DNA from: Streptomyces sp. NRRL F-525
GTDB lineage: Bacteria > Actinomycetota > Actinomycetes > Streptomycetales > Streptomycetaceae
Direction: 5' to 3'
Assembly (NCBI RefSeq): GCF_000716605.1
Contig: NZ_JNXE01000039.1
Location: 1-64,000 of the forward strand
DNA length: 64,000 nt
The notes below the pieces were generated by a model. The model saw only the letters and a program-made list of their open reading frames with translations. It was not told where the DNA came from and ran no database searches. The translations under genes and the position numbers were made by a program. Below, in pieces: positions 60,277 through 64,000 of the stretch (its first letter is position 1; the number at the start of each line of letters is the position of its first letter).

Positions 60277-60906
60277 GTGGAACCTGTGCGGCACCTAGGA
60301 CGTCAAGCCGAGCCTGACAAGCGAATGTTGCGACGAGAGTTCCTCACGGTGAGGAACAGGTTGACGGCCGATGACGTGCGGGAGGCCGGCGTCGCGCTCG
60401 CCGACCGCGCCCTGGAACTGCCCGAGTTGGCGCACGCGCGCACTGTCGCGGCGTACGTCTCCGTCGGGAGCGAACCCGGAACGCTCGCGCTCCTGGACGC
60501 ACTCCGCGCGCGGGACGTCGACGTCCTCCTCCCCGCGCTCCTCCCGGACAACGACCTCGACTGGGGCGCCTACGACGGCAAGGGCTCGCTCGCGCGGGTC
60601 CGACACGGCGGAAAGATGGCCCTGTTGGAGCCCTCCGGGGAGCGACTCGGCCCGGACGCCGTGACCGCCGCCGACGTCGTCCTGCTGCCCGGCCTCGCGG
60701 TCGACGGGCGCGGGATGCGCCTGGGGCGCGGCGGGGGGTCGTACGACCGCGTGCTGGCGCGGCTGGAGCGGGCGGGCGCGCATCCCGCGCTGGTGGTGCT
60801 GCTGTACGACTCCGAGGTCGTCGGGAAGGTGCCCGCGGAGGCGCACGACCGGCCGGTGCGGGCGGTGGTGACGCCCTCGGGTGTGCGGCGGTTCGCGGCG
60901 AACTGA
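60277..60906 (+). CDS. 5-formyltetrahydrofolate cyclo-ligase
   Basis: 209 residues from the GTG at 60277 (AGGAGGG site). Converts 5-formyl-THF to methenyl-THF with ATP. Motifs: DKRMLRREFLTVRNRL at the start, the folate/ATP site LLPGLAVDGRGMRLGRGGGSYDR near 140-162 and the late PAEAHDRPVRAVVTPSGVR. Divergent from galU, as in Mycobacterium (Rv0992c/Rv0993). CTCATATGAG, a 10-bp palindrome, lies in the shared promoter region near 60250. Confidence 0.93.
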   Translation: MEPVRHLGRQAEPDKRMLRREFLTVRNRLTADDVREAGVALADRALELPELAHARTVAAYVSVGSEPGTLALLDALRARDVDVLLPALLPDNDLDWGAYDGKGSLARVRHGGKMALLEPSGERLGPDAVTAADVVLLPGLAVDGRGMRLGRGGGSYDRVLARLERAGAHPALVVLLYDSEVVGKVPAEAHDRPVRAVVTPSGVRRFAAN

Positions 60907-60915
60907 ACGGGAAGC

Positions 60916-60951
60916 GAAATGGCCCTCCACGCACGCGTGGAGGGCCATTTC
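60916..60951. terminator. Bidirectional terminator, perfect 17-bp stem
   Basis: 60916-60932 (GAAATGGCCCTCCACGC) pairs perfectly with 60935-60951, with U/A-rich stem ends on both sides. It separates two convergent genes. Confidence 0.9.
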
Positions 60952-60974
60952 CGTTTGTCCGGTTGTTCAACGAC

Positions 60975-63725
60975 TCACGGTTTGAGCACCAGGGTGTCGC
61001 TCGTGCTGCCGTCGACCGCCTTGGACGAGAACGACCACGGCAGCAGCTCACCGTCGACCCATTTGCCGGTCTGGTCGGTGTAGTGCGCGCTGAAGGCGTG
61101 TCCGGAGGCTCCGGTGAGGTTGATCCACTTGGACTTGTCGAAGTCGTCCAGGTTGACCACCATGCGCATCGACGGCACCCAGACGACCTCGTAGCCGCCC
61201 GCCGCGTTCCAGCCGGTCGCGTTGACCGTGGCCTCGCCGCCGCTGAGCTTCCAGGGGCCGCGGTTGAGGATGTACTGGACGATGGCGGGGCCGTCGGTGC
61301 CCAGGGTCTGGTTCTTCAGGAACAGGCGGTGCAGCCGGCCCCAGCTCCAGGTGTCGATGTCCTTGCCGAGCTTGGCGGTCAGCTCCCAGCGGGCGTCGAT
61401 CATGGCGCGCTTGAACAGCTGGTTCATGTTGCTCGCCCCGGGGCGGTTGCCCGACGCGGGGGTCTTCCACCAGGCGTTGGTGGGGTCGTCCATGAGCTTG
61501 CGGACGACCTCGAACCAGCGGTCGCCGCCGTCCGGCTGGGCCTCGTCGGCGTCACGCTCGCCGCACTCGCGCACCTTCTTGTTGTCCTCGTCGGCGGGAC
61601 CCGTGGTGTCGACCGGCGAGACGAACAGGCACTGCCCCTCGACCCGAAGCTCCTTGGGCAGCTTGTTGCCGAAGGCGAGCTTGAGGATGTTGCGCCAGAC
61701 CGAGTTGAAGTAGGCGGCAGCCGCCGAGTCGGCGTCCTGGGTGTAGTCCCAGCCCTCCAGGAGCTTCTGGGCCTCGCGCACGTCGGCGTCGGGCTCGTCG
61801 ATCTTCAGCAGCTTGGGCACGAGCAGCTTGGCGATCTCGCTGCTGTCGTCGAGCTGCATCTGCCGCATGTCGTCGGTGGAGATCTTGCCGCCGCCGTCGA
61901 TCTTCGACTGGATCAGATCGGTGATGCGCTGGCTGCGGGTGCCGTAGCCCCAGTCCGTGGTGAGGGTGTACGGGTACTTGTCCTTGTCGATCACCGCCTG
62001 GTTGGCGGTGACGATGTAGCCGCGCTTGGGGTCGTACTCGTACGGCAGGGCGGCCTGCGGGATGTAGCCGGTCCAGTCGTACTTGGAGTCCCAGCCGGGC
62101 ACGGGCAGCGAGCCGTCGCCCTTGCCGCGGATCGGGATCCTGCCGGGCAGGGTGTAGCCGATGTGGTTCTTGGTGTCGGCGTAGACGAGGTTCTGCGAGG
62201 GCACGTCGAACTTCGCGGACGCGGAGCGGAACTCGCTCCAGTCGGACGCCTTGTCGATGGCGAAGACTGCGTCCATGGTGGTGCCCGGGTCCTCGGCGGT
62301 CCAGCGCAGGGCGATGCCGTAGCCGTCGCCTCTGTCGGGGGCCGCGGCGTCGACGGTGGCCTTCTTGCCGACGTTCACGAGTTCGTCGTTGCGGTCGGAC
62401 AGCAGCGGGCCGTTGTTGGTCTCCCGGACGACGATCTTCTTGGAGGCGCCGCCGGCGACCTTGATGGTCTCCGTGCGGGTCGTGAAGGGCTTCGTCGTGC
62501 CGTCGGACAGGTAGCCGTCGCCGGAGAGCTTCTCCAGGTAGAGGTCGGTGACGTCGACCCCGGAGTTGGTCATGCCCCAGGCGATGTTCTGGTTGTGGCC
62601 GATGACGACGCCGGGCATGCCCGCGAAGGTGTAGCCGCTGACGTCGTACTGGCACTTGCTGGAGATCGCGCGGCAGTGCAGGCCCATCTGGTACCAGACG
62701 GACGGCAGCGAGGCTTCCAGGTGCGGGTCGTTGGCCAGGAGGGGCTTGCCGGTGATGGTGTTCTTCCCGGCGACGACCCAGGAGTTGGAGCCGATGCCCT
62801 GGCCGTTCACGCCGACGGCCGTCGGGAGGTCGTCCAGGACGTTCGAGAGGCCCGCCAGCTGGCTCGTGAGGGCCGATCCGGACGAGGACGACGTCGAGCC
62901 CGTCGTGCCGCTCGTGGACGTGCTGGAGGAGCTGTCGCCGCCGTCGAAGGTCTTGGTGTACTCGTCGTACTCGCCCTCGGTGACGATCGGCTGGTTGCGG
63001 CTGTACGGGTACTCCGGGTACAGGTCCGCGATCTGCTGGGGGCCGAGGCGGCTGGTCATCAGGGCGCGGTCGATCTCGTCCTTCATGTTGCCGCGCAGGT
63101 CCCAGGCCATCGCCTTGAGCCACGCGACCGAGTCGACCGGGGTCCACTTCTGGGGCTTGTAGTCGTTCCTGAAGCCGAGGGCCGCGTACTCCAGGGAGAT
63201 GTCCTTGCCGTCCTTGCCCTGGAGGTAGGCGTTGACTCCCTTGGCGTACGCCTGGAGGTACTTCTTCGTGGAGGCCGACAGCTTGGTGTCGTACTCCTTC
63301 TGAGCCACCCGGTCCCAGCCCAGGGTGCGCAGGAACTCGTCGTTCTTGACCTGGCCCTTGCCGAACATCTCGGACAGCCGCCCGGCGGTCATGTGCCGCC
63401 GCACGTCCATCTCGTAGAACCGGTCCTGCGCCTGGACGTAGCCCTGCGCCATGAACAGGTCCGCGTCGGAGGACGCGTAGATCTGCGGGATGCCGTAGCT
63501 GTCACGCTTGACGTCGACGGGTCCGGAGAGGCCGTCGAGCGTGATCGAACCCGTGGTCTGCGGGAGGGAGGCGCGGACCGTGCTGACGGACCAGTACGCG
63601 CCGTAGACGATGCCCCCGATGATGGCCATTACCAGAACAAGCACCAGTAGACGGGCTTTGCGCCCCTTTTTCCTGCCGGACTTGCCGGGCTTATGACCCG
63701 ATGAGGCGGTGGTGTTGGGGGGCAT
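60975..63725 (-). CDS. Penicillin-acylase-family Ntn hydrolase, membrane-anchored
   Basis: 916 residues from the ATG at 63725; the frame extends 22 codons upstream without a start signal. A Lys/Arg-rich tail (1-25) and one membrane helix (about 26-48) anchor an extracellular precursor. The alpha part ends at IG/SNSWV, where S313 would be the autocatalytic N-terminal nucleophile of the beta chain (SNSWVVAGKNTITGKPLLAND). Family members cleave acyl-homoserine lactones, echinocandin or beta-lactam side chains. A Ser/Gly/Thr-rich stretch (about 265-285) precedes the cleavage site. Substrate unknown. Confidence 0.9.
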   Translation of the reverse strand: MPPNTTASSGHKPGKSGRKKGRKARLLVLVLVMAIIGGIVYGAYWSVSTVRASLPQTTGSITLDGLSGPVDVKRDSYGIPQIYASSDADLFMAQGYVQAQDRFYEMDVRRHMTAGRLSEMFGKGQVKNDEFLRTLGWDRVAQKEYDTKLSASTKKYLQAYAKGVNAYLQGKDGKDISLEYAALGFRNDYKPQKWTPVDSVAWLKAMAWDLRGNMKDEIDRALMTSRLGPQQIADLYPEYPYSRNQPIVTEGEYDEYTKTFDGGDSSSSTSTSGTTGSTSSSSGSALTSQLAGLSNVLDDLPTAVGVNGQGIGSNSWVVAGKNTITGKPLLANDPHLEASLPSVWYQMGLHCRAISSKCQYDVSGYTFAGMPGVVIGHNQNIAWGMTNSGVDVTDLYLEKLSGDGYLSDGTTKPFTTRTETIKVAGGASKKIVVRETNNGPLLSDRNDELVNVGKKATVDAAAPDRGDGYGIALRWTAEDPGTTMDAVFAIDKASDWSEFRSASAKFDVPSQNLVYADTKNHIGYTLPGRIPIRGKGDGSLPVPGWDSKYDWTGYIPQAALPYEYDPKRGYIVTANQAVIDKDKYPYTLTTDWGYGTRSQRITDLIQSKIDGGGKISTDDMRQMQLDDSSEIAKLLVPKLLKIDEPDADVREAQKLLEGWDYTQDADSAAAAYFNSVWRNILKLAFGNKLPKELRVEGQCLFVSPVDTTGPADEDNKKVRECGERDADEAQPDGGDRWFEVVRKLMDDPTNAWWKTPASGNRPGASNMNQLFKRAMIDARWELTAKLGKDIDTWSWGRLHRLFLKNQTLGTDGPAIVQYILNRGPWKLSGGEATVNATGWNAAGGYEVVWVPSMRMVVNLDDFDKSKWINLTGASGHAFSAHYTDQTGKWVDGELLPWSFSSKAVDGSTSDTLVLKP

Positions 63726-64000
63726 CGCTGTCCTTGCTGTCCTAACGCGAGCGGCAGGGCGGGCTGTGCTTTTGACTGAGCGCTGGAGCAACCATAGGCG
63801 CAGGGTCCCGAGCGACTTGACGCGGAGTCGGGTACCGGCGCGGACGGGCGTTCGATCTTGCCTCGCGAAGTGTCAAGAAAGCGTCAAGAGTTAGGTAAGG
63901 TAACGAAGTACTTGGACGCATGGCGCCGCGGCGTCGCGTCCCCTGTACATGTGCTGCCGCTCTGTACGCGCGTCAGCCGAGGAAGGGAAGGCCACTGACT
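63726..64000. other. Upstream region of the penicillin-acylase gene, window edge
   Basis: 275 bp without a convincing gene. It includes the promoter region of the minus-strand acylase; a locally AT-richer stretch (GTCAAGAAAGCGTCAAGAGT, about 63870-63890, two GTCAAGA units) may be regulatory. Any plus-strand gene would begin beyond the window. Confidence 0.5.

Overview
The window is chromosomal DNA of a Streptomyces-type actinomycete. Evidence: very high GC with strong third-position GC bias; frequent GTG starts and ATGA/GTGA gene overlaps; Streptomyces-specific families (SsgA-like protein, tandem class B PBPs, a tricorn protease homologue); copies of a 20-bp sequence (GCGCAGTTCCCCGCGCCCCT) I associate with Streptomyces intergenic regions; and an integrated pSAM2-type element. 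Gene order at both ends matches blocks conserved across actinobacteria (tatD-rpfB-rsmA-ispE, rsmI/pmt, galU-moeA-rimJ-membrane protein), so most of the window is old core chromosome. All functional calls come from reading motifs and context; no database search was run.

Region by region. 0.3-9 kb: MHYT membrane sensor; ispE, rsmA, rpfB and tatD on the minus strand; a zinc-ribbon protein; rsmI divergent from protein O-mannosyltransferase. 9-14 kb: a membrane-anchored RTX-repeat protein, two tandem paralogous transpeptidases and an ssgE-like gene. 14-17.8 kb: an ECF-type Ni/Co importer behind a near-perfect Nur box, then ohrR-ohr. 17.8-26.9 kb: serine hydrolase, metallophosphoesterase, an ABC transporter linked to a large YncE/phosphatase protein, an EamA transporter and a YbaK deacylase. 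27.04-27.74 kb: a gene-free 700-bp giant imperfect palindrome. 27.7-35.9 kb: isochorismatase-like hydrolase, a signal-less binding-protein homologue, TetR-MmpL and the tricorn protease. 36-41.4 kb: an FMO/hydrolase/SDR operon opposite a MerR regulator (the SDR carries a poly-G frameshift) and exonuclease III. 41.5-44.7 kb: small accessory genes and decayed fragments.

44751-54494 is an actinomycete integrative and conjugative element (AICE) in the 3' half of a tRNA-Ala(CGC) gene, bounded by 48-bp direct repeats. It has the usual modules: RepSA-type replication protein, excisionase, tyrosine integrase, FtsK-like DNA translocase, small spread/transfer proteins, and a KorSA-like GntR repressor beside three copies of a palindromic operator. 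Its left end is unusual: it holds a perfect 14-bp parS site (binding sequence of the host ParB segregation protein), nested inverted repeats including a perfect 49-bp pair, and one of two 24-bp repeats that lie just inside each end.

54.5-64 kb returns to core genes: a GlpR-like membrane protein, rimJ, mogA, moaC, a moeA/glp gene, galU, 5-formyltetrahydrofolate cyclo-ligase and a penicillin-acylase-family protein. The most unusual items are the 27-kb palindrome with compensated stem changes, the parS and structured left end of the AICE, the apparent replacement of the tRNA terminator by the AICE, and the homopolymer-broken SDR.
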